A stretch of 64,000 nucleotides of DNA from Jatrophihabitans cynanchi. GTDB lineage: Bacteria; Actinomycetota; Actinomycetes; Mycobacteriales; Jatrophihabitantaceae. Positions 10,568 to 21,311 of this stretch are shown here, one piece after another (within the stretch, counting starts at the first letter, position 1; the number at the start of each line of letters is the position of its first letter). The notes beneath the pieces were generated by a model. The model saw nothing but the letters and a program-made list of their open reading frames with translations. It searched no databases and had not been told where the DNA came from. Position numbers and translations under genes: made by a program. The stretch is taken from positions 992,001 to 1,056,000 of the forward strand of contig NZ_CP097463.1 of the NCBI RefSeq assembly GCF_027247405.1, given 5' to 3'.

Positions 10568-11460
10568 AGTCGGCGCGCGGCGCGGACGGCCAGCACATCG
10601 CGGCGGCATCCCTCAACGTCATGGGTCAGCCGGTGGTGGGAGAGGCGCACCGTCTGCCACCCGATCGTCGCGAGGGCCAGGTCTCGGGCAATATCACGTT
10701 CCCACTGTTGCGGACTGGCGTGATAGGCGCGGCCATCCAACTCGACGGCGAGCTTCTCTGCCTCATACCCCACGTCGATGCGGTAGTTGCGGTTCCCCAC
10801 CCGGAGCACGGTCTGCCGCTGCGCATCGTCCAGCCCGGGAACGTTGAAGACGTCCGTGTAACCCCACAGCTCGAGCTCGCTCTCGCACCCCGCCAGCAGC
10901 AGGCCGAGCAGTTCACGCAGCTGCTTGATCCCCTTGAGATAGACCATCTTCTCCGCCAGGGCGGCTGCGCGTGCCGGTGAGAGCAGCCGGCGGCGGTTGC
11001 CCTCGAGCAGCGGGGCGCGCTGGTCCGAACCGCAGAGCAGCGGCCAGCTCATGACGGCTGCCACCTCGGGCCGCACGACCGCCAGGCCATCGATCGTGCG
11101 AGCGTCCAGGGGCAGCAGCGTGCGATGGACGACCAGCTCGCCGGGCACGCCGCGCGGATGGCGCGGGTTGTACGCCGTCACGTGCAGCGGCGCGGGCGCG
11201 GGCGCAGGAAGCTCCCACATGCCGAGCCCGGTCAGGTGGCTGAGGGCCGCCTCACCACCGACACTGACCAGCGCCGCGCGCCGCCGGACGTCCACCTGAT
11301 CGACGTCCCAGGGCCGTGCATAGGCCCGCGGGAAGATCGCGACCAGGTGGCCACGGCGGACCTCGTCATCGAAGGCGCACCGGCTCACGACCTGCAAGCA
11401 CTGCTCGCGGGCCGCGACGCCGCCACCGGTCCGGAGCAGGTGATCGATCGATTCGCGCAT
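10555..11460 (-). CDS. AbiEi-antitoxin-type N-terminal / DUF559 nuclease-like protein
   Basis: A 301-residue protein of a type often multicopy in actinobacteria. The N-terminal half (VAAREQCLQVVSRCAFDDEV and GEAALSHLTGLGMWEL) resembles the winged-helix AbiEi antitoxin-like domain. The C-terminal third is a DUF559/Vsr-like fold: YRIDVGYEAEKLAVELDGRA followed by RDLALATIGWQTVRLS carries the restriction-endonuclease-like D..E.D pattern. No toxin partner is adjacent, so it is not a classical AbiE pair. It is bracketed by two direct copies of a 53-bp hairpin repeat, which suggests arrival as a cassette. DNA cleavage is inferred from the fold only. Confidence 0.75.
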   Translation of the reverse strand: MRESIDHLLRTGGGVAAREQCLQVVSRCAFDDEVRRGHLVAIFPRAYARPWDVDQVDVRRRAALVSVGGEAALSHLTGLGMWELPAPAPAPLHVTAYNPRHPRGVPGELVVHRTLLPLDARTIDGLAVVRPEVAAVMSWPLLCGSDQRAPLLEGNRRRLLSPARAAALAEKMVYLKGIKQLRELLGLLLAGCESELELWGYTDVFNVPGLDDAQRQTVLRVGNRNYRIDVGYEAEKLAVELDGRAYHASPQQWERDIARDLALATIGWQTVRLSHHRLTHDVEGCRRDVLAVRAARRLLAS

Positions 11461-11521
11461 TCGCCAAGGCTGGCCGATGCCACGGCAGAACGCAGCGGCT
11501 CACGCCCGGCTGTGGACAACA

Positions 11522-11574
11522 GTTGGCCGCCCAGCAGGGCGACACGCCGCAGCGGACCCTGCTACGGGGCCAAC
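11522..11574. repeat. 53-bp hairpin repeat, copy B
   Basis: Left arm GTTGGCCGCCCAGCAGGG (11522-11539) and right arm CCCTGCTACGGGGCCAAC (11557-11574) form an 18-bp stem with three mismatches. It matches copy A at 46 of 53 positions in the same orientation. It ends three bases before the clpX stop codon and may serve as the clpX terminator. Confidence 0.85.
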
Positions 11575-11577
11575 GGG

Positions 11578-12861
11578 CTAGGCAGACTTCTCGCGCGGCT
11601 GGCGCTTCGGGGGCTCGCGCGGAACGAGCGTCGGGTAGACGTGATCGAGCACCGTCTCGCGGGTGATGACGACCCGGGCCACGTCCTCACGGGAGGGCAC
11701 CTCGTACATCACCGAGAGGAGCACCTCCTCCATGATCGCGCGCAGCCCGCGCGCGCCGGTACCACGCAGCACCGCCTGGTCGGCGATCGCCTCCAGCGCG
11801 GACGTGTCGAACTCCAGCTCGACATTGTCCAGCTCGAACAGCTTCGCGTACTGGCGCACCAGCGCGTTCTTGGGCTCGGTGAGGATCTGCACCAGGGCGT
11901 CCCGATCCAGCGGCCGCACCGAGGTGATCACGGGCAGCCGGCCGATGAACTCGGGGATCAGCCCGAACTTGATCAGGTCCTCCGGCATGACCTCGCCGAA
12001 GACGTCGCGCTGCTCCTTCTCCAGCTTGGTGATCAGCTCCGCGCCGAAGCCCAGGCCCTTCTTGCCGATCCGCGACTCGATGATCGTGTCCAGCCCGGCG
12101 AACGCGCCACCCACGATGAACAGCACGTTCGTGGTGTCGATCTGGATGAACTCCTGGTGCGGGTGCTTGCGACCGCCCTGCGGTGGCACCGAGGCGGACG
12201 TCCCCTCCAGGATCTTCAGCAACGCCTGCTGCACGCCCTCACCGGACACGTCACGCGTGATCGACGGGTTCTCGGACTTGCGGGCGATCTTGTCGACCTC
12301 GTCGATGTAGATGATGCCGGTCTCGGCGCGCTTGACGTCGTAGTCGGCCGCCTGGATCAGCTTGAGCAGGATGTTCTCGACGTCCTCGCCGACGTACCCG
12401 GCCTCGGTGAGCGCCGTGGCGTCGGCGATCGCGAACGGGACGTTGAGCATCCGCGCCAGGGTCTGGGCCAACAGGGTCTTGCCCGACCCGGTGGGCCCGA
12501 GCAGCAGGATGTTCGACTTGGCCAGCTCGACCTGACTGTCCGCGTTGCGCGGTTTGGTGTCGTTACCGGCCTGAACCCGCTTGTAGTGGTTGTACACGGC
12601 GACGGCGAGGGTCTTCTTGGTGTGATCCTGCCCGACGACGTACCCGTTCAGGAATTCGTAGATCTCACTCGGTTTGGGCAGCTCGTCGAAACTGAACTCG
12701 CTGGTCTCGGCGAGCTCCTCCTCGATGATCTCGTTGCACAGGTCGATGCACTCATCGCAGATGTAGACACCGGGTCCCGCGATCAGCTTCTTGACCTGCT
12801 TCTGGCTCTTCCCGCAGAAAGAACACTTGAGCAGATCACCGGTCTCGCCGACACGTGCCAC
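11578..12861 (-). CDS. clpX: ATP-dependent Clp protease ATP-binding subunit ClpX
   Basis: A 427-residue AAA+ unfoldase feeding substrates to ClpP. The C4 zinc finger is at the N-terminus (CSFCGKS ... CDECIDLC), Walker [12 protein letters not shown] near residue 120, Walker [12 protein letters not shown], and the [20 protein letters not shown] segment follows. A longer ORF with ATG at 12921 exists, but GTG 12861 gives [14 protein letters not shown], the conserved family N-terminus, and M. tuberculosis ClpX has 426 residues. It is separated from clpP2 by a strong hairpin, so it probably has its own promoter. Confidence 0.97.
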   Translation of the reverse strand: MARVGETGDLLKCSFCGKSQKQVKKLIAGPGVYICDECIDLCNEIIEEELAETSEFSFDELPKPSEIYEFLNGYVVGQDHTKKTLAVAVYNHYKRVQAGNDTKPRNADSQVELAKSNILLLGPTGSGKTLLAQTLARMLNVPFAIADATALTEAGYVGEDVENILLKLIQAADYDVKRAETGIIYIDEVDKIARKSENPSITRDVSGEGVQQALLKILEGTSASVPPQGGRKHPHQEFIQIDTTNVLFIVGGAFAGLDTIIESRIGKKGLGFGAELITKLEKEQRDVFGEVMPEDLIKFGLIPEFIGRLPVITSVRPLDRDALVQILTEPKNALVRQYAKLFELDNVELEFDTSALEAIADQAVLRGTGARGLRAIMEEVLLSVMYEVPSREDVARVVITRETVLDHVYPTLVPREPPKRQPREKSA

Positions 12862-12950
12862 GGGCGACTCGTTCCCCTCTATGGGCGCAGTTGACTTCTC
12901 TGGCAGCCGTCCAGATCGCAAACGCTACCCGCATTTGTTCGTGAAGTCCC

Positions 12951-12989
12951 CCGTTATCGGGCCCGGCGTGCCGCCCGGCCCGATAACGG
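12951..12989 (-). terminator. strong hairpin after clpP2
   Basis: CCGTTATCGGGCC (12951-12963) pairs perfectly over 13 bp with GGCCCGATAACGG (12977-12989), and the loop can form a further CGGC/GCCG stem. It lies between the clpP2 stop and clpX on the minus strand. There is no U-tract, as is common in high-GC actinobacteria. Confidence 0.7.
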
Positions 12990-12994
12990 ATCGA

Positions 12995-13660
12995 TCACGC
13001 CTCGATCTTGCGGGTGTTGATGACCTCGTCGACGATGCCGTACTCCTTGGCCTGCTGCGCGGTGAGGATGGTGTCGCGCTCGATGTCGGCGCGCACCTTC
13101 TCCTCCGTCTGGCCGGAGTGCTTGGCCAGGATCGACTCGAGCAGCCCGCGCATCCGCAGGATCTCGTTGGCCTGGATCTCCAGGTCGGTGACCTGACCCT
13201 GGCCCTCGCCGGACGGCTGGTGGATCAGCACCCGCGAGTTCTGCAGCGCGAACCGCTTGCCCTTGGTGCCGGCGGCCAGCAGCACGGCCGCGGCCGAGGC
13301 CGCCTGGCCCATGCAGTAGGTCTGGATCTCCGGACGGACGAACTGCAGCGTGTCGTAGATCGCCGTGAGCGCGGTGAACGAGCCGCCCGGGGAGTTGATG
13401 TAGATCAGGATGTCGCGGTCGGGGTCGTTGGACTCGAGCACGATCAGCTGGGCGATCACGTCGTTCGCGACGACGTCGTCGATCGGCGCGCCGAGGAAGA
13501 TGATGCGCTCCTCGAACAGCTTGTTGTAGGGGTTCGATTCCTTGATGCCGTAGTTCGTCCGCTCGACGAAGGACGGAAGCACGTAGCGCGACTGGGCGCC
13601 CGGGCCGTTGCTCGCGGACCGGGGCAGCTGCAGCCCGGACGGGTGGAAGAGCTCGCTCAT
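12995..13660 (-). CDS. clpP2: ATP-dependent Clp protease proteolytic subunit 2
   Basis: A 221-residue serine peptidase. The catalytic Ser lies in [15 protein letters not shown], the His in [11 protein letters not shown] and the Asp in [12 protein letters not shown]. The long N-terminus ([20 protein letters not shown]) is typical of actinobacterial ClpP2. The ATG at 13660 is 11 bp after the clpP1 stop, so both are in one operon and are expected to form the mixed ClpP1P2 tetradecamer that works with ClpX or ClpC1. Confidence 0.97.
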   Translation of the reverse strand: MSELFHPSGLQLPRSASNGPGAQSRYVLPSFVERTNYGIKESNPYNKLFEERIIFLGAPIDDVVANDVIAQLIVLESNDPDRDILIYINSPGGSFTALTAIYDTLQFVRPEIQTYCMGQAASAAAVLLAAGTKGKRFALQNSRVLIHQPSGEGQGQVTDLEIQANEILRMRGLLESILAKHSGQTEEKVRADIERDTILTAQQAKEYGIVDEVINTRKIEA

Positions 13661-13671
13661 GGTGTTGCCTT

Positions 13672-14310
13672 TCAGGCCGGAGCCGGGCCGGAACCGTTGG
13701 GGATCTGCGTGACCGAGGTCAGCAGGTGGTCGACGAAGCCGTACTCGAGGGCCTGCTGGGCGGTGAACCAGCGGTCGCGCTCGGAGTCGGCGCGGATCTG
13801 CTCGACGCTCTGCCCGGTGTGCTCGGCGATCAGCGCGGCCATCTCGACCTTGGTGAGCTTGAACTGCTCGGCCTGGATGGCGATGTCGGAGGCGGTGCCG
13901 CCGATGCCCGCGGACGGCTGGTGCATCAGGATCCGCGCGTGCGGCAGGGCGTAGCGCTTGCCGCGGGTACCCGCCGACAGCAGGAACTGCCCCATCGAGG
14001 CGGCCAGCCCCAGCGCGTAGGTCGCGACGTCGCAGTCGATGAACTGCATGGTGTCGAAGATCGCCATGCCCGCGGTGACCGAGCCGCCCGGGGAGTTGAT
14101 GTACAGCGCGATGTCGCGGCCGCTGTCCTCCGCCGAGAGCAGCAGCAGCTGCGCGCAGATCTGGTTAGCGATGTTGTCGTCGACCGGCTGGCCCAGGAAG
14201 ATGATCCGTTCCCGCAGCAGCCGGTCGTACACCGAGTCGTTCAGCGTCATGCCGGCACCGGGGCTGCGCATCTGTGTCCCGTGCAGCGGTTCTGGATCGA
14301 AGCGGCTCAC
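13672..14310 (-). CDS. clpP1: ATP-dependent Clp protease proteolytic subunit 1
   Basis: A 212-residue ClpP with Ser in [15 protein letters not shown], His in [12 protein letters not shown] and Asp in [12 protein letters not shown]. An ORF start at 14364 would add 18 residues; GTG 14310 is preferred because a GGAAGAAGG Shine-Dalgarno lies 9 nt upstream of it. An internal ATG ([18 protein letters not shown]) would give about 200 residues and may mark the mature N-terminus, as ClpP is processed. First gene of the clpP1-clpP2 operon. Confidence 0.95.
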   Translation of the reverse strand: MSRFDPEPLHGTQMRSPGAGMTLNDSVYDRLLRERIIFLGQPVDDNIANQICAQLLLLSAEDSGRDIALYINSPGGSVTAGMAIFDTMQFIDCDVATYALGLAASMGQFLLSAGTRGKRYALPHARILMHQPSAGIGGTASDIAIQAEQFKLTKVEMAALIAEHTGQSVEQIRADSERDRWFTAQQALEYGFVDHLLTSVTQIPNGSGPAPA

Positions 14311-14412
14311 TTCAGCGGACCTTCTTCCTCGTGTGGTGGCGTTATCGACCCTAACGAAGGGCATCGCGGGTTGAGTCCCCGAACCGGCCCGCGTTCGCTC
14401 AGGGCTTGATGC

Positions 14413-15831
14413 TCACTCCGAGTCGTCGTCGCCCTCGTCGCCGTACTCCTCGTACTCCTCGTCGTACTCCTCGTCCCGGTCGTCCTCCGCGAGGTCGGCG
14501 AGCTCGTCGTACGAGCCGGACGTGAGCGCGGCCAGGTCGACCGGGTTGCCGGAGGCGTCCGTCACGACCGCCGACTCCAGGATCGCGGCGAGCGCCTTGT
14601 TGCGCCGCACGTCGGACACCAGGGCAGGCAGGTTGCCGGCCTGCACGATCTGGTTCGCGAACTCCTGCGGCGCCATGTTGTAGCGCGCGGCCTGGCGGAC
14701 CAGGTACTCGGTGAGCTCGGCATCGCCCACCTGCACCTCGGTCTTGTCGGCCACCGCGTCCAGCAGGAACTGGACGCGCACCGACTCCTCGGCGTTCTCG
14801 CGCAGTTCGGCGGTGAACTCCTCGCGGGTCTTGCCCTGCAGCGACAGGTAGCGCTCGAACAGCGCGTCGTCGTGGCCCAGGCCGTGGATGACCTCGTGCT
14901 CGCGCGCGTCGACCTCGGACTGCAGCGCGGACTCGGGCACCGGGAACTCGACCTCGGCGATCAGCTTTTCCATCAGCCGGTCCCGGGCCTGCGCACCCTG
15001 CTCGAAGGACTTGGCGCGGCCGATCCGGGTGCGCAGGTCCTCGCGCAGCTCCTCGACGGTGTCGAACTCGCTGGCCAGCTGGGCGAACTCGTCGTCGACC
15101 TCGGGCAGCTCCTTGTGCTTGACCGAGTTGACGGTCGCCTCGATCTGCGCCTCGGTGCCCGCCTTGTCGCCCTGCTGCAGTTCGGCGGTGAACGTGGTGC
15201 TCTCGCCCGCGGACTTTCCGACCAGCGCGTCGTCCAGGCCGTCGAGCAGGTTGCCGGAGCCGACCTCGTACGACATGCCCTTCGTCGAGCCGGCCTCGAT
15301 CGGTTCGCCGTCGACGGAGGCGGTCAGGTCGATCGAGACGTAGTCGCCGGTCTGCACCGGACGATCGACTCCGGTGAGCGTGCCGAAGCGCTCGCGCAGG
15401 GCGTCCAGTTGCTCCTGCACGTCCTCATCGGACACCGTGACGTCGTCGACCGTCACGGCCAGCCCGTCGAGCTCGGGCAGGGTGATCTCCGGGCGCACAT
15501 CGACCTCGACCGTGAAGGCGAGCGAGTCGCCGTCGGACAGGTCGGTCACCTCGATCTCGGGCTGGCCGACCGGCTGCACCTCGTGCTCGCGCAGCGCGCC
15601 GCTGTACAGGCCGGGCAGCGCGCTGTTCACGGCCTCCTCGAGCACCGTTCCCCTGCCGACCCGCTGGTCGATGACGCGGGTGGGCACCTTGCCGGGACGG
15701 AACCCCGGAACGCGGACCGAGCCGCCGATCTTCTTGTAGGCCGCATCGAGGCTGGGCTTCAGCTCGTCGAAGGGCACCTGGACGGCGAGCCGGACACGAG
15801 TCGGGCTCAGGTTCTCGACGGTGCTCTTCAC
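14413..15831 (-). CDS. tig: trigger factor
   Basis: A 472-residue ribosome-associated chaperone and peptidyl-prolyl isomerase. The ribosome-binding signature GFRPGKVPTRVIDQRVG lies near residues 43-60, the FKBP-like PPIase domain at about 150-240 (VQTGDYVSIDLTASVDGEPI), and the helical substrate-binding arms follow. The tail is strongly acidic (repeated EEY and EYDEEY units to DDDSE), as in actinobacterial Tig. The GTG start at 15831 has AAGGAG 10 nt upstream. It is upstream of clpP1-clpP2 on the same strand, matching Rv2462c-Rv2460c. Confidence 0.96.
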   Translation of the reverse strand: MKSTVENLSPTRVRLAVQVPFDELKPSLDAAYKKIGGSVRVPGFRPGKVPTRVIDQRVGRGTVLEEAVNSALPGLYSGALREHEVQPVGQPEIEVTDLSDGDSLAFTVEVDVRPEITLPELDGLAVTVDDVTVSDEDVQEQLDALRERFGTLTGVDRPVQTGDYVSIDLTASVDGEPIEAGSTKGMSYEVGSGNLLDGLDDALVGKSAGESTTFTAELQQGDKAGTEAQIEATVNSVKHKELPEVDDEFAQLASEFDTVEELREDLRTRIGRAKSFEQGAQARDRLMEKLIAEVEFPVPESALQSEVDAREHEVIHGLGHDDALFERYLSLQGKTREEFTAELRENAEESVRVQFLLDAVADKTEVQVGDAELTEYLVRQAARYNMAPQEFANQIVQAGNLPALVSDVRRNKALAAILESAVVTDASGNPVDLAALTSGSYDELADLAEDDRDEEYDEEYEEYGDEGDDDSE

Positions 15832-16002
15832 AGTGCAGGTGCTCCTTGCGAATGTCCGGTGATTGGTGTGGTGGGCTCGGTCGGTGGCGGTTGCAAAACG
15901 ACACCCCTGTACGCCAGGAACGCGTGCGCCCGGTCCGTCGAGTCTATAGGTCCGGTATCCGCTGCGACCCGCTCCGGTTGCCCACAGCTGCGGGACGGGC
16001 GA

Positions 16003-17211
16003 TCACCCGGCCGGACGTGCCCCGGCGCGGGCCACGACGGCGGCGGCGACCGAGGCCGCGAACAGCACGATGGCAGCCGCGACGAGCGGCCAGGCGGCGC
16101 GTGAGAGGGCCGAGTCCGGCAGCGCGAGCAGCAGCACGCCGGCGTTCAGAAGCGCCGCCGTGGCCGGGCCGAGCCGGTTCAGCGCCGCGGCGGTGCGCCG
16201 GTTGACGCTCGGAGAGCCGCCGAGCACCACCGGCACCAGCACGCTGAGGGCCCCGATGAGGATCTGGACCGCGAAGCCGGTGAGCAGCCACGGCGCCAGG
16301 TCGCCGACGTCCGCGGCCAGCGCGTACGGGTCCGCGGCGCGGAACAGCGCCACCACGTCGTACCCCAGCCCGGCGAGCAGCCAGCCGGTGCCGGCCGCGA
16401 GCAGTACGGTGGCCGCGCCGTGCGGCGCGCGGCGCCGCGCGGTTCGCACGAACGGGTCGAGGAATACGAGCACGCCCGCGCAGTAGAGCAGCAACCCGAC
16501 GGTCGCGAGCGGTCGCGTCCAGCTGAGCAGGCCGGCGACGGCCAGCGCGAGCCCGCCGGCACAGCACAGCAGGCAGGCGGTCGCGGCGCGTTCCAGGCCG
16601 GTCACCATGCGGGTGCGCAGCGCGGTCGGCCACAAGGTGAACAGGGTGCCCAGGACGGTCAGGGTGATCCAGCCGAACAGGTTGAGGTGAACGTGGGTCA
16701 GGTACACGCGCTCGTACCACGCGGCGGGCAGGTCGCCGACGGCCATCGTCACTCCGGCGGAGACGCCGAGGAGCAGGGCGGCGGCGGCGAACCAGTAGAA
16801 GCGCACGGTGGGGGCGAAGCGCCTCGCCCGTCCCGCGTGCCCGATCCGCACGAGCGCTGCGAGCTGTGCCAGCACGACAAGGGTGAGCAACGCCGCGCTG
16901 CCGATCGTGCCCGCGCGCGAGCCCTCGCTGACCGCGACCAGGACGCCGACGACCGCCGCGTTGAGCACGAGGAGCCGCACGATCGGCACTGCGGCGGGCA
17001 GCTGCGGTTGCTGCAGCAAGGCGATCGCGAAGTGACTGCTCCACGTGACGATCGCGTTCGTCAGCGCGCCGAGAAGCAGCAGGTGCACGAGCAGCCAGTC
17101 CGGCGCCGCACCCGGGCTGTGCACCACGACGCGCACGGCGGCCGCGAGCAGGTACCCCATCACGACGGCGTTCGCGGCGGTGTGCCCGGCCTGCCGCGTC
17201 GATCGGCTCAC
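16003..17211 (-). CDS. polytopic membrane protein, haem-copper-oxidase/NnrS-like
   Basis: A protein of about 402 residues with 11-12 hydrophobic segments. The conserved histidines sit in SSHFAIALL and in [20 protein letters not shown], a motif seen in the membrane part of actinobacterial copper oxidases and reminiscent of haem-copper oxidase subunit I and NnrS proteins, so metal or haem binding is plausible. I could not fix the family. GTG 17211 is preferred to GTG 17220 because TAGGGT lies 7 nt before it (leaderless pattern). It is divergent from the suf operon, which ends with a DUF2249 gene; DUF2249 proteins often occur with nitric-oxide genes. Confidence 0.55.
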   Translation of the reverse strand: MSRSTRQAGHTAANAVVMGYLLAAAVRVVVHSPGAAPDWLLVHLLLLGALTNAIVTWSSHFAIALLQQPQLPAAVPIVRLLVLNAAVVGVLVAVSEGSRAGTIGSAALLTLVVLAQLAALVRIGHAGRARRFAPTVRFYWFAAAALLLGVSAGVTMAVGDLPAAWYERVYLTHVHLNLFGWITLTVLGTLFTLWPTALRTRMVTGLERAATACLLCCAGGLALAVAGLLSWTRPLATVGLLLYCAGVLVFLDPFVRTARRRAPHGAATVLLAAGTGWLLAGLGYDVVALFRAADPYALAADVGDLAPWLLTGFAVQILIGALSVLVPVVLGGSPSVNRRTAAALNRLGPATAALLNAGVLLLALPDSALSRAAWPLVAAAIVLFAASVAAAVVARAGARPAG

Positions 17212-17218
17212 TCCGCGC

Positions 17219-17224
17219 ACCCTA
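17219..17224 (-). promoter_or_regulatory. -10 hexamer TAGGGT of the divergent membrane-protein gene
   Basis: Minus-strand TAGGGT is followed by 7 nt and the GTG at 17211; no Shine-Dalgarno fits. Confidence 0.4.
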
Positions 17225-17274
17225 GATCACCGGCGGCGCGGATCGCCGGTGACGCAACTCCCGCCGGCCCGGCT

Positions 17275-17301
17275 TGTTTTCACCAGTGCAATAGTGAAAA
17301 C

Positions 17302-17302
<1 letters not shown>
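17275..17302 (+). promoter_or_regulatory. palindromic operator overlapping the sufB start
   Basis: TGTTTTCAC (17275-17283) and GTGAAAACA (17294-17302) form a perfect 9-bp inverted repeat with a 10-bp spacer; the last A is the first base of the sufB ATG. A -10-like AATAGT (17290-17295) lies 6 nt before the ATG, inside the palindrome, and no Shine-Dalgarno is present. A bound repressor would block a leaderless transcript. No candidate regulator gene is adjacent. Confidence 0.65.
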
Positions 17303-18758
<1,456 letters not shown>

Positions 18759-18759
<1 letters not shown>

Positions 18760-19496
18760 TGCTGACCATCGAGAACCTGCACGCCGCCGTCGAGGGGAAG
18801 CAGATCCTGCGCGGACTGGACCTGCACATCGGGGCCGGCGAGGTACACGCGATCATGGGCCCGAACGGCGCCGGCAAGAGCACGCTGGCGAGCGTGCTCA
18901 TCGGCCGCGACGGCTACGACATCAGCGGCAGCGTCCGGTTCGACGACCAGGATCTGCTGGCGATGTCGCCGGAGGAACGCGCGGCCGCGGGCATCTTCCT
19001 CGCCTTCCAACACCCGATCGAGATCCCCGGCGTCGGGAACATGTACTTCATGCGGACCGCCCTCAACGCGATCCGCCGCGCCCGCGGCGAGGAGGAGCTG
19101 GACGGCACGGACTTCCTCGCCCTCGCGCAGGAGCGGATGAAGCTCGTCGAGATGGACCAGACCTTCATGACCCGGTCGGTGAACGAGGGGTTCTCCGGGG
19201 GTGAGAAGAAGCGCAACGAGATCTTGCAGATGGCGATCCTCGAGCCGCGACTGGCGATCCTGGACGAGACCGACTCGGGCCTGGACATCGACGCGCTGCG
19301 CATCGTCGCGGGCGGGGTCAACGCGCTGCGCACGCCCGAGCGCTCGATCCTGGTGGTGACCCATCACCGCCAGCTGCTGGACTACATCGTCCCGGACCGG
19401 GTGCACGTGCTCACTGCAGGCCGGATCACGCGCTCGGGCCCGAAGGAGCTGGCCGCCGAGCTCGAGGAGCGCGGCTACGCCCCGGTGCCGGCATGA
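18759..19496 (+). CDS. sufC: Fe-S cluster assembly ATPase SufC
   Basis: A 245-residue ABC-type ATPase of the SufBCD complex. Walker A GPNGAGKST lies near residue 35, the signature GFSGGEKKRNEILQM near 147, and Walker B LAILDETDSGLDIDAL follows, with the H-loop in VVTHHRQLLDYI. The wording of these motifs is closer to E. coli SufC than to the actinobacterial form. The ATG overlaps the sufB stop, and its own stop overlaps the sufD ATG, so the three genes are tightly coupled. The order B-C-D differs from the actinobacterial order B-D-C. Confidence 0.95.
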
Positions 19497-20818
19497 GCCG
19501 CGGCGTCAGCCGTCGCACCGCCGCGACCGCGACCGCGTCCGCGGGTGTCCTGGCCCGGTTGGCACCGGTCGAGGTGCCCGGCCCTGAATGGCTCGCCCCG
19601 CTGCGCCGCGCGGCGCTGAGCTGGGTGGGCGAGCACGGCTTCCCGACCCGCAAGCACGAGGACTGGCGCTACACCGCGCTCGAGCCGATCCTCGGTTCGG
19701 CGTACGAACCGGCAACCACGGCCGATACCGCATGGGTCGACGCGACAACCGTCGCCGGCCGGGCCCCCGAACTCGGCGGGCCGAGGCTGGTGCTGGTCAA
19801 CGGCCACTTCCGGGCCGACCTGTCCGACCTCGGCGGATTGCCACGGGGCGCGATCGTCACCGACCTGGCGGACGCACTGCAGGAACATCGCGCGCTGCTC
19901 GAACCCGTGCTCGCGGCCGATGGGCAGTGGCACGCGTTCGCCGCGATCAATCAGGCACTCACGCCCGACGGGGTGTTCGTCCGGCTGTCGGAGGGGGTCC
20001 GGCTGCCCGCGCCGCTGCACCTGGTCTTCGTCAGTGACACGCAGGGGGCTGCGCTGCTGAGCTGCCCGCGCTCGGTGTTCCTGCTCGGGGCGGACAGCCA
20101 GGCGCGGATCGTCGAGACGCACGTCGGGTTCGACGGTGATCTGCACTGCACGAACGCGGTGACCGACGTGCGCCTCGGTCGCGGCGCAGTGCTCGAGCAC
20201 TACAAGATCCAGGACGAGCCGCTCACCGCGCACCACCTCGCCCTGCTGGACGTGCGGCAGGAAGGCAAGAGCAGCTTCAGTTCGCACTCGACGATGCTCG
20301 GTGCCGCGATCGCCCGCCAGGAGGTGCGCGTGCTGCTCGGCGGCGAGGGCGCGACCGCGAGCCTCGACGGGCTGTACCTGCCCACCGGCGAGCAGGTCCA
20401 CGACAACACCGTCTTCGTCGACCACGCCACGGCGGGGTGTGCCAGCCGCCAGCTGTACAAGGGCGCGCTTGCCGGTCACAGCCGGGCGATCTTCAACGGG
20501 CACATCATGGTCCGGCAGGGCGCCGACGAGACCGACGCCCATCAGACGAACAAGAATCTGCTGCTCAGCGACCGCGCCGAGGCGGACACCCGGCCCCGGC
20601 TGGAGATCTACGCCGACGACGTCAAGTGCACCCACGGCGCGGCGGTCGGCCAGCTCGACGAGCAGGCCGTGCTCTACCTGCGCTCGCGCGGCATCGACCG
20701 GGCATCGGCCCGCCGGCTGCTGGTGCGGGCGTTCATCCAGGAGATGCTCGACCGGGTCGCCCTCGCACCCGTGCGCGAGCATGTGCGGGCGCTGCTGGAC
20801 GGACGGAGCAAGCAATGA
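19493..20818 (+). CDS. sufD: Fe-S cluster assembly protein SufD
   Basis: A 441-residue beta-helix partner of SufB and SufC. Recognisable parts are the N-terminal HGFPTRKHEDWRYTALEPIL, the central beta-helix with SSFSSHSTMLGAAIARQEVR and the C-terminal TKNLL-type segment DAHQTNKNLLLSDRAEADTR plus KCTHGAAVGQLDEQAVLYLR, which carries the conserved His. Start and stop overlap sufC and sufU (ATGA at both ends). The first 17 residues are rich in Arg, Thr and Ala and poorly conserved. Confidence 0.94.
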   Translation: MSRGVSRRTAATATASAGVLARLAPVEVPGPEWLAPLRRAALSWVGEHGFPTRKHEDWRYTALEPILGSAYEPATTADTAWVDATTVAGRAPELGGPRLVLVNGHFRADLSDLGGLPRGAIVTDLADALQEHRALLEPVLAADGQWHAFAAINQALTPDGVFVRLSEGVRLPAPLHLVFVSDTQGAALLSCPRSVFLLGADSQARIVETHVGFDGDLHCTNAVTDVRLGRGAVLEHYKIQDEPLTAHHLALLDVRQEGKSSFSSHSTMLGAAIARQEVRVLLGGEGATASLDGLYLPTGEQVHDNTVFVDHATAGCASRQLYKGALAGHSRAIFNGHIMVRQGADETDAHQTNKNLLLSDRAEADTRPRLEIYADDVKCTHGAAVGQLDEQAVLYLRSRGIDRASARRLLVRAFIQEMLDRVALAPVREHVRALLDGRSKQ

Positions 20819-21306
20819 GCCTCGACACGGGCAGCATCTACCAGGACGTGATCGTCGAGAACGCGAAGCGGCCGCGGAACTTCGGCAAGCTCGAGGACGC
20901 CACCTGCGTGCTGCAGGCGCACAATCCGCTGTGCGGCGACCAGCTCACGCTCTTTCTCACCATCTCCGGCGACACGATCACCGACATCGCCTTCGAGGGG
21001 TCCGGGTGCGCCATCTCCACCGCGTCGGCCTCCCTGATGACCGTTGCCGCCAAGGGTCTCACCCGCGAGAAGGCGCTCGAACTGTTCGGGCACGTGCACA
21101 CCATGCTGACCGCCGACCCCGGCCCCGGCGAGGGCGAGCCCGACGTCGGCAAGCTGATCGCCCTGTCCGGCGTCCGCGAGTACCCCACCCGGGTCAAGTG
21201 CGCCTCGCTCGCCTGGCAGACGCTGCGCGGTGCCCTTACCGACAGCGGTGCCCTCACCGACAGCGGTGCCCTTACCGACAGCACACACGAAATCAGGACG
21301 GAGTAG
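20815..21306 (+). CDS. sufU: sulfur-transfer / scaffold protein SufU
   Basis: A 163-residue IscU-like zinc protein that accepts sulfur from SufS in Gram-positive bacteria. The metal ligands are Cys40 and Asp42 (NPLCGDQ), Cys65 (GSGCAIS) and the Cys in RVKCASLAW near residue 128. The C-terminus carries three tandem copies of GALTDS not usual for the family, encoded by an 18-bp DNA repeat. It is coupled to sufD by ATGA. Its expected partner, a SufS cysteine desulfurase, is not encoded in this operon, so it must work with a SufS made elsewhere or take another sulfur source. Confidence 0.9.
   Translation: MSLDTGSIYQDVIVENAKRPRNFGKLEDATCVLQAHNPLCGDQLTLFLTISGDTITDIAFEGSGCAISTASASLMTVAAKGLTREKALELFGHVHTMLTADPGPGEGEPDVGKLIALSGVREYPTRVKCASLAWQTLRGALTDSGALTDSGALTDSTHEIRTE
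21229..21282 (+). repeat. 18-bp tandem repeat, three copies, inside sufU
   Basis: The unit GGTGCCCTTACCGACAGC occurs at 21229-21246, 21247-21264 (one T to C change) and 21265-21282. It is in frame and encodes GALTDS three times. Copy number is likely to vary between strains through slippage. Confidence 0.95.
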
Positions 21307-21311
21307 CAGCG

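Noticed and set aside
10555-11460. Complete AbiE-type toxin-antitoxin pair
   Set aside because: No nucleotidyltransferase (AbiEii-like) gene is adjacent; only the antitoxin-like N-terminal domain occurs, fused to a DUF559 nuclease-like domain.
16420-17301. N-terminal extension of SufB to 779 residues
   Set aside because: The extension is antisense to the membrane-protein gene; the conserved SufB N-terminus begins just after ATG 17302.
21229-21282. CRISPR-like repeats
   Set aside because: The units are contiguous with no spacers and lie in frame inside sufU.
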